This document shows positions 1 through 9,657 of a DNA stretch of 64,000 nt, one piece after another (position 1 is the stretch's first letter; every line of letters starts with the position of its first letter). Under the pieces are notes generated by a model, which worked only from the letters and a program-made list of their open reading frames with translations, had not been told where the DNA came from and made no database searches. The translations under genes and the position numbers were made by a program. Source of the DNA: Paludibacteraceae bacterium (GTDB taxonomy: Bacteria; Bacteroidota; Bacteroidia; Bacteroidales; Paludibacteraceae); contig CAJOIZ010000018.1 in assembly GCA_905234835.1 (NCBI GenBank), positions 1 to 64,000 on the forward strand, given 5' to 3'.

Positions 1-87
1 CGGGATATCGGGATAACGGGATATCGGTATGACGAAAGGGGCATGTTATCTGCTGGTCAAAGACGTTGTTACTTTATTTCCTGACCT

Positions 88-1922
88 TTACTTTATCTGC
101 TGACCGACGGCGTTGTAACGGATGCCGTCACGCTCAATGACGAGAGAGCCGTTGCGGAGGTACTTCTTTACGGAGGCTCCGGATAATCCTGACTTTCCGG
201 ACTCTCCTGACACTCCGGAAGTTCCTGATTCTCCGGAAACTCCTGATTCTCCGGAAGCTCCTATCTCCTCAATGCCGGTTGTGGTCTCGTTCTGGAGCAC
301 AATGCGGACACGGGGGTGAATCGCTTGCACAGCGTTGTTGCCACTGTAGAAGTAGGCGCGGAAAGCACGGATGTCGTGGGCGACATTGGGCCAGTAAAGG
401 GTGTTGTTCTGTCCGAGGAAGAGGAAGCCGCTGTTCTCGCCTATCTCAAGGTCGGTGGGGTGCACGGTGCCGAAGAACTTCGTATCGCCGACATTAGTGC
501 CTGACGTGTTGTTGGTGAAGGCACTTGCTGCCAGCGTACTCCTTCAAAGACGGGATTGGTGATGTTCGCTCCGCTGACCTGCACGAGATAAGGTGTGCGG
601 GCGGAGAGTGATGTTACTTCGCTCACATTGAAGTCCAAGCCTTCGGCAGCGTCACCTGTAACGGAAGTGAGGGTGTAGAACGTGGCACCGCTCATATCGG
701 AATTGGCAATCTGCGAGGCACTGAGTGCAAAGGGGAAGCAGACCGTGTTCCACATTCCGGCATAAAAGGTGCGCATAAGCTGGAAGTCCGTCTCTGTGCT
801 GAAGGTGGAGAGTGTGGCTGTGTAATAGTCGGATGTCCCGTTGTCATCAAGAGTGACGGGTATCTCCTCGAACTCGGCAACCAGCGTGTGTGCAGCGTTA
901 ATGCTGTTGATGGTGTAGGCAGCGGTTGTCGCCACCTCGCTTGCGCTCTCCGTCCAACGAAGGAAGCGATAACGTCTGTTGGCGGGTGTGGCGGTGAGGG
1001 TCACGTCATCGCCCTCGTCATACGTGTCTGCGCCTGTTACCGTGCCTGCGCCGACGGGGGAGACGGTAGCAGCGACAGTGTAGGTAGGTGTGGCAGGGGC
1101 AGGAGAAGGACAGCCTACACCGTCAGAGAAGACAGCAACAACTTCATTAGGTCCCCAACCATCAAAAGTGTGCGGATTGTCCGTGCTTATCAAATTGCCG
1201 TCGCCGTCCCGCCACTCTACAAATGTGGCAGGAGCGGTAGGTGTGGCTGTGACTGTTACTTCTCTGCCAACCCTTCCCCATGTGCTTTTGGCAGCCGTAC
1301 CAGAACCGCAGGCTGTCGGATTGGTGTCACGCAGATAGTAACGACGATCACCGTCATAAGTACACATCAGATAGCACTGTGCCGAGTTCTGGGCGGGATT
1401 GTGGTATGCCGTGGAGGCAAATAAGATAATGTGGTGAGGATCATCTGTATAATCCTCTCCCACAATGACATAACCTTCAGTTGTATTGAACCAGCAAGGA
1501 GAAGAGGCTGTGTTCAGTCCGCCTGAACCGATGATGTCTGCGTCATCGGAATTAGCGGTCAGTCCGTGCGACCTGCGCGCAGTACCTACAGCGTCCGTGT
1601 TCCCAATAACATATCTGCCGAGAGGAATGTCATCTATCGTGCTGATTGACAGACTGCCGTCCACAACAAGAGCAACCCATATCTTGTTGTTTATTGCTTC
1701 TCCTTTCAGTTGCACATACTGTTTGGATGCATCCACAGAAGTGACAGTCAGTGTGATGTCTTCAAAACCACATTGGACAGCACAATTACTCACACCAGTG
1801 CCTTCGTTTCTGTAAATCTCCTGTGCAAAAGCGGTCGCCGAGGTGAACATGGCGAGAGTGATTGCGCAAAGGAATGCGCGTGTTTTGGCGCGTAGTGCGC
1901 CGGACTTGTTTAGTTTTTTCAT
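88..1922 (-). pseudogene. Secreted InlB-repeat surface protein, frameshifted
   Basis: Two overlapping minus-strand frames (1922 to 441 and 465 to 88) make one protein of about 610 residues broken by a single-base shift near 537-541. The upstream frame ends in an out-of-character tail, while the other frame continues the domain naturally. It has a signal peptide ending near ATAFAQ, then two divergent InlB B-repeat-like segments (about residues 205-270 and 285-350, with the phrase VTLTATPANRRYRFLRW). Next comes a C-terminal domain also seen in the 17045-19372 protein, ten Gly-X-Ser triplets, and a tail with VIERDGIRYNAVGQQIK. The shared C-terminal domain in the neighbour supports the frameshift. 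It may be real decay, phase variation or a sequencing error. Function is unknown; probably exported to the cell surface. Confidence 0.8.
178..270 (-). repeat. Collagen-like Gly-X-Ser coding repeat
   Basis: On the minus strand this encodes ten consecutive triplets (GAS GES GVS GES GTS GVS and so on). Glycine falls at every third position, as in collagen-like proteins. It links the globular C-terminal domain to the final tail of the frameshifted surface protein. The DNA is a 15/30-bp degenerate repeat of TCCGGAxxCTCCTGA type, so its copy number could vary by slippage. Confidence 0.75.
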
Positions 1923-1961
1923 AAACGTTTGATTTTTGTTGGTTAGTGATTGGTTGTTTAT

Positions 1962-2046
1962 TACGACCTCTGTGTCGTATGTTTGTTTTCACACAGGCAC
2001 ATAAAGAAAGCGCAGACCTCGTGTTGCTTACTTACAATACGAGGTC
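1962..2046 (-). other. Leader region with two hairpins
   Basis: Upstream of the secreted protein (start 1922) lie two inverted repeats: TACGAC/GTCGTA at 1962-1979 and GACCTCGT/ACGAGGTC at 2015-2022 with 2039-2046. They could structure the mRNA leader. I see no convincing promoter here. The remaining DNA from 2047 to 2284 is A+T-rich with no supported gene. Confidence 0.35.
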
Positions 2047-2284
2047 CTAGCACTACCTTAAAAGTCAAATAAACAACAGGAAACCTACGCCGATATGACA
2101 AACCGCTCTGCCAAGAACAACAAAGCAGGATATAATGTCATACCCATAGGCATCTATTGCTCACTTTGATTCTGACTTTTAATTCCGAAAGTTGCTAGGT
2201 TTCGTATTGTCAAACACAAAGCGTCAATAAACGCTATTCATTATGTCACCGCTTTTTTACACTGTCGGTGCCAGTGTTTCCGTT

Positions 2285-2523
2285 TTACGTCCCAACAGAC
2301 TCATTGGGTAACATCCGGATGCCTTTTCAGGCTGCAATATTTCGTTCTGCCTCGTCAATGCGGGCAAAGCATTCCTATTTGGTCATTAGCGTGGGTCAGA
2401 TGACTGCAGTTCTTTTACCAGACTGCGGACATAGGTAATCATCTTTTTCAACATCTCCTCGTTGTCCAGCATCGGGTTCATCGCGATGAACAATTCCTCA
2501 CGTAATTGTTGTACAGCTGTCAT
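2285..2523 (-). pseudogene. Decayed antitoxin-like small gene
   Basis: The first 45 codons are open (2523 to 2386) and encode a peptide starting MTAVQQLREELFIAMNPMLD and ending in DPR. The stop overlaps an ATG (TAATG). Reading on in that new frame gives MTK, stop, ECFARIDEAERNIAA, stop, KGIRMLPNESVGT, stop. I recall similar sequence as one continuous small Bacteroidales protein upstream of RelE/HigB-type toxins, so I read this as an antitoxin gene broken by one frameshift and in-frame stops. No toxin partner is visible downstream. The alternative is that only the 45-residue ORF is functional. Confidence 0.55.
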
Positions 2524-2668
2524 ACTATCACACTTTTATCAGCCCGCAAAGGTACGGCGACAATATGGCATACACAAGAGGAGGAGTGCGTTTTCTTGTT
2601 TTTTGTGCTGACAAGCGTATTTGTATCCTATTGGCGAGGGGTGTGGATGACTTCGGTGAGGTCTGCGT

Positions 2669-2734
2669 TATCTATCGTATATCTATCGTATATCTATCGA
2701 GTATCTATCGTGTATCTATCGTGTATCTATCGTC
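2669..2734. repeat. 11-bp tandem repeat TATCTATCGTR, six units
   Basis: Six head-to-tail 11-bp units run without gaps, with single-base variants. The same unit recurs at 54783-54848 (six units) and, inverted, at 14354-14397 (four units). All three arrays lie between genes. Confidence 0.9.
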
Positions 2735-2752
2735 TCGTTATCGTAGTTGGTC

Positions 2753-2842
2753 GCTGATGGATCGCTTCGCTGACAGACCGCTGATGCTGACAGACTGCTG
2801 CGCTGACGGACCGCTACGCTGTTGGAGCGCTGCGTGTTGGGG
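2753..2842. repeat. Degenerate 16-bp tandem repeat
   Basis: About five imperfect units of the form GCTGACRGACCGCTRC follow directly after the 11-bp array. They are G+C-rich and non-coding, and they lie upstream of the waaA promoter. Confidence 0.65.
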
Positions 2843-2870
2843 AGTGCGGCGGTTAAAAATATGGTAGAAT

Positions 2871-2902
2871 GTTGCAGGAGTGAAGAGAATAATGTAATTT
2901 TG
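2871..2902 (+). promoter_or_regulatory. Promoter of waaA operon
   Basis: GTTG at 2871-2874 and TAATTTTG at 2895-2902 are separated by 20 bp. This matches the Bacteroidota -33/-7 consensus (TTTG, TAnnTTTG). It lies about 95 bp before the waaA start and should serve waaA-hisS and the gene behind them. Confidence 0.7.
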
Positions 2903-2996
2903 CGCGCTTTTGTGGCAGGTGAAGAGGGGTGAGTTGGAGAGAGAAGAGGGCTGAGTTGGGGAGAAAGGAGGGCTTTTTACGGAAGAGAGATAAGGT

Positions 2997-4274
2997 ATGC
3001 GCATGTATTTTCTATTAGTACGGATAGCCGCTTTGTTAGGTCACGGCAAGGCGAAGAAACTTGTTGCAGGTCAGGCAGCGAGTGTGGCTATGCTGTCCGC
3101 AAAGGACGGTAAACACAAGCAGCCGGCAGACGACAAACAACAGCAACAGTTGGACGCACTGCGGGGCTGCATCTGGTTCCACGCGGCTTCAGTAGGGGAG
3201 TTCGAGCAGGCACGCCCCATCATCGAGCGGTTGCGCAAAGACCGACCCAAACAACCTATCCTGCTGACGTTCTTCTCGCCATCGGGCTACGAGATGCGCA
3301 AGGACTATGAACATGCGGACAAGGTTCTTTACCTGCCTTTCGCAACGGGCAAGAACGCCCGACTGCTATTAGACAGAGTGCAACCGTCTATGGCAGTGTT
3401 TGTCAAATACGAGTTCTGGAAGCCGTACCTCAAAGAGCTGCACAAGAGGCAGATACCGACATACCTCATCAGCGCCATCTTCCGTCCCGGCCAGCTGTTC
3501 TTCAAGCCGTGGGGCAAGCCCTACAGGAGACTGCTGACGTACTTCGACCGGTTGTACGTGCAGGACGAGGCATCGAAGACCCTGTTGGCCCGCTACGGGA
3601 CAGAGAACGTGACAGTGGCCGGCGACACACGTTTCGACCGCGCCAGCGCCGTTGCCAAACAAACGAAGAAACAGCCCGAGATGGAGTACTTCGTGATGCC
3701 CAAAGCATTGGAACAGCCTAAACCAGTGATAGTTGCCGGCAGCACATGGCCACCAGACGAGCAACTAATAGCGCGGTACATGGAGGAACGGGAGGACGTG
3801 AAACTTGTTCTTGTCCCGCACGAGATAAAAGAACAGCACTTGCAGCAGATATTCCAACTGTTCGAGGGTCGTTATGTGCGCTTCACAGAGGCTACCAAAC
3901 ACAGTCTAGCTACGTCGCGCATCTTAGTGGTGGACACAATGGGTCTGCTCTCGCGGCTATACAAATATGCCACGGTTGCCTACGTGGGAGGAGGGTTCGG
4001 TGTAGGAATCCACAACACCGTCGAGCCAGCCGTGTATGGGATACCCGTCCTGTTCGGTCCTAACTACGGCAAGTTCCGCGAGGCCAAAGACCTGATAGCC
4101 TGCGGCGCCGCCGCGAGCGTACATGACTACGCCTCGTTCCGCGACAGCATGGACCGCGCCATCGACAACGCCTTGCAGATGGGAGAAGCCGCCAAACAAT
4201 ATGTCGCTTCCGAACGTGGCGCCACAGACAAGATATACAAAGACCTGTTCAAACAAAACACAGACAATCAGTAA
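2997..4274 (+). CDS. waaA: 3-deoxy-D-manno-octulosonic acid (Kdo) transferase
   Basis: A 425-residue enzyme of glycosyltransferase family 30 that adds Kdo to lipid A precursors at the inner membrane. Visible family features are an N-terminal hydrophobic segment, [10 protein letters not shown] around residue 140, the AGDTRFDR segment that joins the two Rossmann-like lobes, [14 protein letters not shown], and the C-terminal donor-site stretch [18 protein letters not shown]. Length is normal. The second ATG (3003) is an alternative start. hisS begins 8 bp after the stop, so the two are probably co-transcribed. Confidence 0.95.
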   Translation: MRMYFLLVRIAALLGHGKAKKLVAGQAASVAMLSAKDGKHKQPADDKQQQQLDALRGCIWFHAASVGEFEQARPIIERLRKDRPKQPILLTFFSPSGYEMRKDYEHADKVLYLPFATGKNARLLLDRVQPSMAVFVKYEFWKPYLKELHKRQIPTYLISAIFRPGQLFFKPWGKPYRRLLTYFDRLYVQDEASKTLLARYGTENVTVAGDTRFDRASAVAKQTKKQPEMEYFVMPKALEQPKPVIVAGSTWPPDEQLIARYMEEREDVKLVLVPHEIKEQHLQQIFQLFEGRYVRFTEATKHSLATSRILVVDTMGLLSRLYKYATVAYVGGGFGVGIHNTVEPAVYGIPVLFGPNYGKFREAKDLIACGAAASVHDYASFRDSMDRAIDNALQMGEAAKQYVASERGATDKIYKDLFKQNTDNQ

Positions 4275-4282
4275 CCTACAAT

Positions 4283-5617
4283 ATGAACAAACCTTCCATA
4301 CCCAAAGGAACCCGCGACTTCGGACACGAAGAGACGTCCCGTCGCAACTATATTTTCAACACGATACAGAGCGTGTTCCGCCTGTACGGTTTCCAACAGA
4401 TAGAGACCCCTGCGATGGAGCAGATGAGCACGCTGATGGGCAAGTACGGAGAAGAGGGGGACAAGCTGCTGTTCCGCATCCAGAACAGCGGCGAGAAAGC
4501 AGGCGAGGCACCCGAGAAAGGTCTGCGCTATGACCTGACCGTTCCCTTTGCGCGGTACATCGTCATGCACAGACAGGAGATAAGTTTCCCCTTCAAGCGC
4601 TTCCAGATACAGCCGGTATGGCGCGCCGACCGCCCGCAGAAAGGACGGTACAGAGAGTTCTATCAGTGCGACGTGGATGTCATCGGCACCGAGTCGCTCG
4701 TGTCCGAGCTGGAACTGATTGAGATAGTGAAAGAAGTCTATCGGCGGTTGGGTCTGCGCGTCGTGCTGAAACTGAACAACCGAAAGATACTCGCCGGCAT
4801 AGCCGAATACATCGGTGCGCCGGACAAGATAATAGATATCACCGTTGCCATCGACAAATTGGACAAGATAGGCGAAGAGAAGGTGAAGGAAGAACTGATA
4901 GAGCGCGGTCTGAGCGAAGAGTCCGTGCGGCTGCTTCAACCCATCCTCGCCCTGCGCGGCACCAACGAAGAGAAACTGCAGACCATAGCCGACTTGGTCA
5001 AAGACAGCGAAACAGGGACGAAAGGCGTAGAAGAGATACGCACCGTTCTGCGGCTGTACCAAGCGAGCGGTCAAGGCAACGAAGACACGGAAGCCTTCTC
5101 GGTGGAATTAGACCTGACGCTTGCACGCGGACTGAACTACTACACAGGTGCCATCTTCGAGGTCAAGTCGCGGGATGTGCAGATAGGCTCCATCACAGGC
5201 GGCGGCCGCTACGACAACCTGACCGGCATCTTCGGTCTGCCTGACGTGAGCGGCGTCGGGATATCCTTCGGAGCCGACCGCATATACGACTGCCTTTCCG
5301 CCCTCGACCTGTTCCCGCCCGAGTCCGGTTCGCAAACCGAAGTGCTGTTCGTCAGCATGGGCGAAGAAGAGATGCTCAATGCCATTCGCTGGGCCGGCGT
5401 GCTTCGCAGCCAGGGCAGACGCGTAGAGGTCTATCCCGACCCGGCGAAGATGAAGAAACAACTCGCCTACGCCGACGCCAACCATATACCCTACGTCGCC
5501 ATTATCGGTTCAGAGGAACTGGCTTCGCAAACCGTGACACTGAAAGACATGCATACAGGCGAACAGAACCGACTGACACTGACACAACTCACTTCCTATC
5601 TTGAGCAACATACATAA
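4283..5617 (+). CDS. hisS: Histidyl-tRNA synthetase
   Basis: A 444-residue class II aminoacyl-tRNA synthetase that charges tRNA-His. It begins with the typical PKGTRDF. The histidine-specific segments [17 protein letters not shown] and GGGRYDNL are intact, as is the motif 2 region around [20 protein letters not shown]. The C-terminal anticodon-binding domain occupies roughly residues 350-440. It sits between waaA and the DUF1599 gene with near-zero spacing, which suggests one transcript. Confidence 0.97.
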   Translation: MNKPSIPKGTRDFGHEETSRRNYIFNTIQSVFRLYGFQQIETPAMEQMSTLMGKYGEEGDKLLFRIQNSGEKAGEAPEKGLRYDLTVPFARYIVMHRQEISFPFKRFQIQPVWRADRPQKGRYREFYQCDVDVIGTESLVSELELIEIVKEVYRRLGLRVVLKLNNRKILAGIAEYIGAPDKIIDITVAIDKLDKIGEEKVKEELIERGLSEESVRLLQPILALRGTNEEKLQTIADLVKDSETGTKGVEEIRTVLRLYQASGQGNEDTEAFSVELDLTLARGLNYYTGAIFEVKSRDVQIGSITGGGRYDNLTGIFGLPDVSGVGISFGADRIYDCLSALDLFPPESGSQTEVLFVSMGEEEMLNAIRWAGVLRSQGRRVEVYPDPAKMKKQLAYADANHIPYVAIIGSEELASQTVTLKDMHTGEQNRLTLTQLTSYLEQHT

Positions 5618-5618
5618 T

Positions 5619-6161
5619 ATGAATACCAATACAGAATTCGATCAAGTGGTAGCCAAAGCACGACAAATCTTCGTGCTGAAGATGAAAGACTACGGTCCGT
5701 CGTGGCGCATAATGCGTCCGCAGACGGTCAATGACCAACTATTCATCAAAGCCAAACGGATAAGAGAGATAGAGATGACCGGCGAGAACCTTGTCGGCGA
5801 ATCAGTAGAGGGCGAGATGTACGCCATCTTCAACTACGCCATCATCGGACTAATCCAACTCAGAGAAGGGTTTTCGGACGATATCGACATGACCACCGAA
5901 CAAGCCACACGGCTGTATGACACCTACGTGAGCGAAGCCAAAGACCTAATGCAGCGCAAGAACCACGACTACGGCGAGGCATGGCGAGAGATGTATGCCT
6001 CCTCGCTGACCGATATCATCCTGACCAAAATCAACCGCAACAAATCCATTGCAGCACACAACAACGTCACCCTTGCATCCGAGGGCTGCGAAGGCAACTA
6101 CTTTGACATGATGAACTACGCCGTTTTCTATCTTATCAAAGCCTCAGAAACGGCGAAATAG
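5619..6161 (+). CDS. DUF1599 domain protein
   Basis: A 180-residue protein with two tandem copies of the DUF1599 (nucleotide modification associated) domain. The parallel phrases KMKDYGPSWR...EGEMYAIFNYAIIGLI and RKNHDYGEAWREM...EGNYFDMMNYAVFYLI show the internal duplication. I start it at the ATG at 5619, one base after the hisS stop; the open frame extends upstream to a TTG inside hisS, which is less likely. The family is common in Bacteroidota. Its reaction is not established to my knowledge; a link to nucleotide metabolism is only inferred from the domain name. Confidence 0.85.
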   Translation: MNTNTEFDQVVAKARQIFVLKMKDYGPSWRIMRPQTVNDQLFIKAKRIREIEMTGENLVGESVEGEMYAIFNYAIIGLIQLREGFSDDIDMTTEQATRLYDTYVSEAKDLMQRKNHDYGEAWREMYASSLTDIILTKINRNKSIAAHNNVTLASEGCEGNYFDMMNYAVFYLIKASETAK

Positions 6162-6200
6162 GAGAGTTTTCGCTTAAAATCCAACGGACTGCAAAAAAAA

Positions 6201-6232
6201 TTTGTTATAAAGAAAAAATAGCCATACTTTTG
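6201..6232 (+). promoter_or_regulatory. Promoter of proA
   Basis: TTTG at 6201-6204 and TACTTTTG at 6225-6232 with a 20-bp spacer form a near-perfect Bacteroidota promoter. It lies 24 bp before the proA ATG. Confidence 0.85.
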
Positions 6233-6255
6233 CGCGCTATTTCAGTCATTTGTCT

Positions 6256-7440
6256 ATGGACGAAAAGATACAAGACTTGTTTGTCAAGGCCAAATCAGCG
6301 TCTCGCGAATTGCTGCACTTGTCGGATGACGACCGCAACCGTGTGTTGTGCCGTGTGGCTGATGCCATAGAGCGTAACGAACAGACTATCTTGTCGTCCA
6401 ACGCCAAAGACCTTGCCCGTATGGACAAGAACAATCCGATGTACGACCGGCTGCAACTGACTTCCGCCCGTATAAGGTCGATAGCATCCGATATGCGTCA
6501 TGTGGCGCAACTCCCCACCCCGTTAGGCATCGTCACCAAGCAGAACACACTCCCGAACGGCATACGCCTGCACCGTGTGAGTGTGCCTTTCGGCGTAATA
6601 GGAGTGGTCTATGAGGCCCGCCCGAACGTGACTTACGATGTGTTCTCCCTCTGCTTCAAGAGCGGGAACGTCTGCGTGCTCAAAGGCGGTAAAGACGCTT
6701 TAGACAGCAATTTGTGCGCGGCGGAGATTATCCATTCCGTCCTGCGCGAAGAGAAGATAGACGAGCATTGCGTCACGCTGATGCCCGCCACACACGAAGC
6801 CACCGAGGCTATTCTCTCGGCGGTAGGGTATGTTGACCTGTGCATCCCACGAGGCGGCCGCAGGCTGATTGACTTTGTGCGCGACAATGCCCGCGTACCC
6901 GTCATTGAAACCGGTGCCGGCGTGGTGCATACATACTTCGACAAAGACGGCGACATAGAGAAAGGCAAGCGCATTATCAACAACGCCAAGACACGGCGCG
7001 TGAGCGTATGTAACGCGCTGGACTGCCTGCTCGTGCACAAAGACCGCGAGAAGGATCTTGACCAGTTGCTTGAGCCGATGAAAGACCGTGTGCAGTTCCA
7101 TTTCGGCGACTACGGACGGGAATGGCAGTCCTACGACTTGAGCGTGAAGATAGTGGACTCGTTAGACGAGGCCATCGCGTTCATACAGCAGCATAGCAGC
7201 GGTCACTCGGAAAGCATCATTACCGAGAATGAGGAAGCGGCACGCCGTTTCCAGCGGGATATAGACGCAGCGTGCGTCTATTGGAATGTACCCACCTCCT
7301 TCACCGATGGCGCACAGTTCGGGCTCGGAGCAGAAATAGGCATCTCTACTCAGAAACTCGGTCCGAGAGGTCCGATGGGATTAGAGGAGATAACCACCTA
7401 CAAGTGGATTATAGAAGGAGATGGCCAGATTAGAGAATAA
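6256..7440 (+). CDS. proA: Glutamate-5-semialdehyde dehydrogenase
   Basis: A 394-residue NADPH-dependent gamma-glutamyl phosphate reductase, the second step of proline synthesis. It belongs to the aldehyde dehydrogenase superfamily. The catalytic cysteine is in [15 protein letters not shown], preceded by [17 protein letters not shown]. The C-terminal [24 protein letters not shown] is characteristic of ProA. The ATG at 6256 is preferred over a TTG at 6250 because it directly follows the promoter. proB is not adjacent. Confidence 0.96.
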   Translation: MDEKIQDLFVKAKSASRELLHLSDDDRNRVLCRVADAIERNEQTILSSNAKDLARMDKNNPMYDRLQLTSARIRSIASDMRHVAQLPTPLGIVTKQNTLPNGIRLHRVSVPFGVIGVVYEARPNVTYDVFSLCFKSGNVCVLKGGKDALDSNLCAAEIIHSVLREEKIDEHCVTLMPATHEATEAILSAVGYVDLCIPRGGRRLIDFVRDNARVPVIETGAGVVHTYFDKDGDIEKGKRIINNAKTRRVSVCNALDCLLVHKDREKDLDQLLEPMKDRVQFHFGDYGREWQSYDLSVKIVDSLDEAIAFIQQHSSGHSESIITENEEAARRFQRDIDAACVYWNVPTSFTDGAQFGLGAEIGISTQKLGPRGPMGLEEITTYKWIIEGDGQIRE

Positions 7441-7476
7441 CAAAAACAGAATACTAATATATTGAGGAACAATACC

Positions 7477-8865
7477 ATGAAAATCTTTACCAAATTAACC
7501 GTTGTATGCCTGTTCGTTCTGGCGACAGGTTCGATGATGGCACAGACTGCCAAACAGGCTAACCAGCTCTTTGAAGCAGGCAAGTATGCCGAGGCACTGC
7601 CTATGTACGAGAAATTGTACTCCGCTAAACCGAGCGACCTGTTCTACACCTACCGTGTTGCACGTTGCCTGCAAGAGGCAGGGCGCTATACAGAAGCATT
7701 ACCTCTCTTCGAAAAAACCGAAAAGAAATATACGCTGAGTTATTTCTACGAAGGCGAGTGCTATCAGGCTCTCTGGAGACCGGACGATGCTATTGCGGCG
7801 TATCGTATGTACATCATCGAATCGATGTCGAGCGACCGCACCGACTATGTGCAGGAGCAGATTGCTATCGCCGAAAAGCGTAGCCGCTATATCCACCGCG
7901 TGACTGACGTGAAGATTATCGACTCCATGTATATCAGCAAGTCCGACCTGTTGCGTGCCTATCCGCTGAGCAAGGATGCAGGAACGCTGACGCAGAGTTC
8001 AGACGGCAGCGTCACCCATACGAACCAGCGCGGCGACAGACGCTTCTTCGCCCAAGGTACCCTCCTGCAGCAGCAGAGCCGCCTTTTGAGCGAATGGGAA
8101 AGAGCTGAAACGCTGCCCGCTACCGTCAATCGCGGAAGCAAACAGGACTATCCTTTCTGCATGGGTGACGGCACAACGCTGTATTTTGCCTCCCAGTCGG
8201 AAGACGGTATGGGCGGATGGGACATCTATATGACACGTTTCAATCCGGCAACCAACTCCTACGCCGCAGCCGAGAACATCGGCTTCCCGTTCAACTCGGA
8301 AGGCAATGACTACCTGTACGTCATTGACGAGCAGATGGGTGTCGGCTATTTCGCCACTGACCGCCGCTGCAGCGGAGACCAGGTGTGCGTTTATACATTC
8401 CTCGCGGAAGACAAACCCGCTTACCTGCCTATGTCCATGTCGGGCGAACAACTGGCAGCCTATGCACAACTCAAACAGTACCACCGTGCCGAACGCCCCG
8501 TAGTGGAGATTCCCGAAGAAGAGGAACCGGCAAAGGATGACACCAAAGCCAAAGCAAAGAAGAAGACTGCTGCCACCACCGAATCCTCCGTATTCTTCAT
8601 CGTGGATGACAAAACAGTCTATACCAAACTCAAAGACTTCCAAAACGCCGATGCCAAGGCTCTTTACAAACAATACGCCACATGGCAGAAACAGTTGACC
8701 GAAACCAACGAGAAACTGGTGGAGAAACGCAAAGCATACTTTGAGGCAACCGACAAGAAACGCCTTACGATGACCACTACTATTCTTGAATTGGAAAAGA
8801 AACGCAGCGAACTGCAAGGGCAAATAGACAAAGCCGCGAAGAAAATCCGCAAACTCGAAAAGTAA
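7477..8865 (+). CDS. Secreted TPR and PD40 beta-propeller-like protein
   Basis: A 462-residue exported protein starting at the ATG at 7477 (signal peptide MKIFTKLTVVCLFVLATGSMMAQ). Residues about 25-130 hold TPR repeats (EAGKYAEALPMYEKLY, EAGRYTEALPLFEKTE). Residues about 220-310 carry WD40-like PD40 motifs (TLYFASQSEDGMGGWDIYMTRF). The C-terminal third is lysine-rich with a predicted coiled coil. The TPR plus propeller order recalls PorE-type periplasmic proteins of the type IX secretion system, but the OmpA-like C-terminal domain of PorE is missing. Function is therefore unknown; a periplasmic or outer-membrane scaffold is plausible. Confidence 0.8.
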   Translation: MKIFTKLTVVCLFVLATGSMMAQTAKQANQLFEAGKYAEALPMYEKLYSAKPSDLFYTYRVARCLQEAGRYTEALPLFEKTEKKYTLSYFYEGECYQALWRPDDAIAAYRMYIIESMSSDRTDYVQEQIAIAEKRSRYIHRVTDVKIIDSMYISKSDLLRAYPLSKDAGTLTQSSDGSVTHTNQRGDRRFFAQGTLLQQQSRLLSEWERAETLPATVNRGSKQDYPFCMGDGTTLYFASQSEDGMGGWDIYMTRFNPATNSYAAAENIGFPFNSEGNDYLYVIDEQMGVGYFATDRRCSGDQVCVYTFLAEDKPAYLPMSMSGEQLAAYAQLKQYHRAERPVVEIPEEEEPAKDDTKAKAKKKTAATTESSVFFIVDDKTVYTKLKDFQNADAKALYKQYATWQKQLTETNEKLVEKRKAYFEATDKKRLTMTTTILELEKKRSELQGQIDKAAKKIRKLEK

Positions 8866-9657
8866 TCAGGAATACATCATCCCCTCGATGCGGTTGACAA
8901 CGCGCTTGGGGAGGATGCGGTCAAGAAAACAGAAAATCTTATACTGCCATCCGCCTACATTAAGCGGAGCGGGAAAACGGGAAATGGCAATCCGCCAAAG
9001 AGCGGTTGCCATTTTTTCTGCACTCATACCGTTCTGTTCATCTTTCTCCATTGCCGCCACGGCCTGTTCGGCACGGGGATAGACATCTGCGCCTTCCGTT
9101 CCCTTCGCGCGTGCAGAGGTAAAGCCTGTCGCCACGTCACCCGGCATAAGGCACGACACCTGTATATGATAAGACCTTACTTCATTTGCTAAAGCCAGTG
9201 CCATCGCATTGAGGGCCGCCTTGCTGGCGCTATACATACTCTGATAAGGAACACTCAACACGGCAGCTACACTGCTCGTGAAAATAATACGCCCATACAT
9301 CTGACGGCGCAGCACAGGCAGAACAGCCTGCACCAAAGACAACGCGCCAAAGAAATTGACATCGAACTGCCGCTTGGCTTCTTCCACAGGCGTGAACTCC
9401 ACCGGTCCACTGATTCCCATACCGGCGTTGCTGATTACCACGTCTATATGGTCGGTCAGCTGCATCACTTCATCGACAGCGTTGCGGACCTGTTCGGACG
9501 AAGACACATCGCAAGTAATATGCGTCACGCCCGCATAACTGCTGCCGTGACGGCTCAGTTCATACACCTGCCAGCCGCGTGAAGCGAACAGTCCGGCAGT
9601 CGCTTTGCCTATACCGCCGGATCCGCCGGTCAGAAGAAGCGTCCGGGATGTGTTCAT
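8866..9657 (-). CDS. Short-chain dehydrogenase/reductase, possible 3-ketosphinganine reductase
   Basis: A 263-residue classical SDR. The nucleotide-binding motif TGGSGGIG is at residues 10-17, NAG at 77-79, the catalytic serine near 128 and YSASK at 142-146. Its start overlaps the stop of the serine palmitoyltransferase gene by 4 bp, implying translational coupling. The upstream enzyme makes 3-ketosphinganine, whose 3-keto group must be reduced, so this SDR is a good candidate for that step. The role is inferred from position only; SDRs have many substrates. The gene abuts the TPR/PD40 gene tail to tail with no gap. Confidence 0.85.
   Translation of the reverse strand: MNTSRTLLLTGGSGGIGKATAGLFASRGWQVYELSRHGSSYAGVTHITCDVSSSEQVRNAVDEVMQLTDHIDVVISNAGMGISGPVEFTPVEEAKRQFDVNFFGALSLVQAVLPVLRRQMYGRIIFTSSVAAVLSVPYQSMYSASKAALNAMALALANEVRSYHIQVSCLMPGDVATGFTSARAKGTEGADVYPRAEQAVAAMEKDEQNGMSAEKMATALWRIAISRFPAPLNVGGWQYKIFCFLDRILPKRVVNRIEGMMYS

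Noticed and set aside
2669..2734. CRISPR or replication-origin iterons
   Set aside because: 11-bp units without spacers, and no replication initiator or DnaA box cluster is nearby.
7477..8865. PorE of the type IX secretion system
   Set aside because: TPR and propeller parts fit, but the C-terminal OmpA-like peptidoglycan-binding domain expected for PorE is absent.
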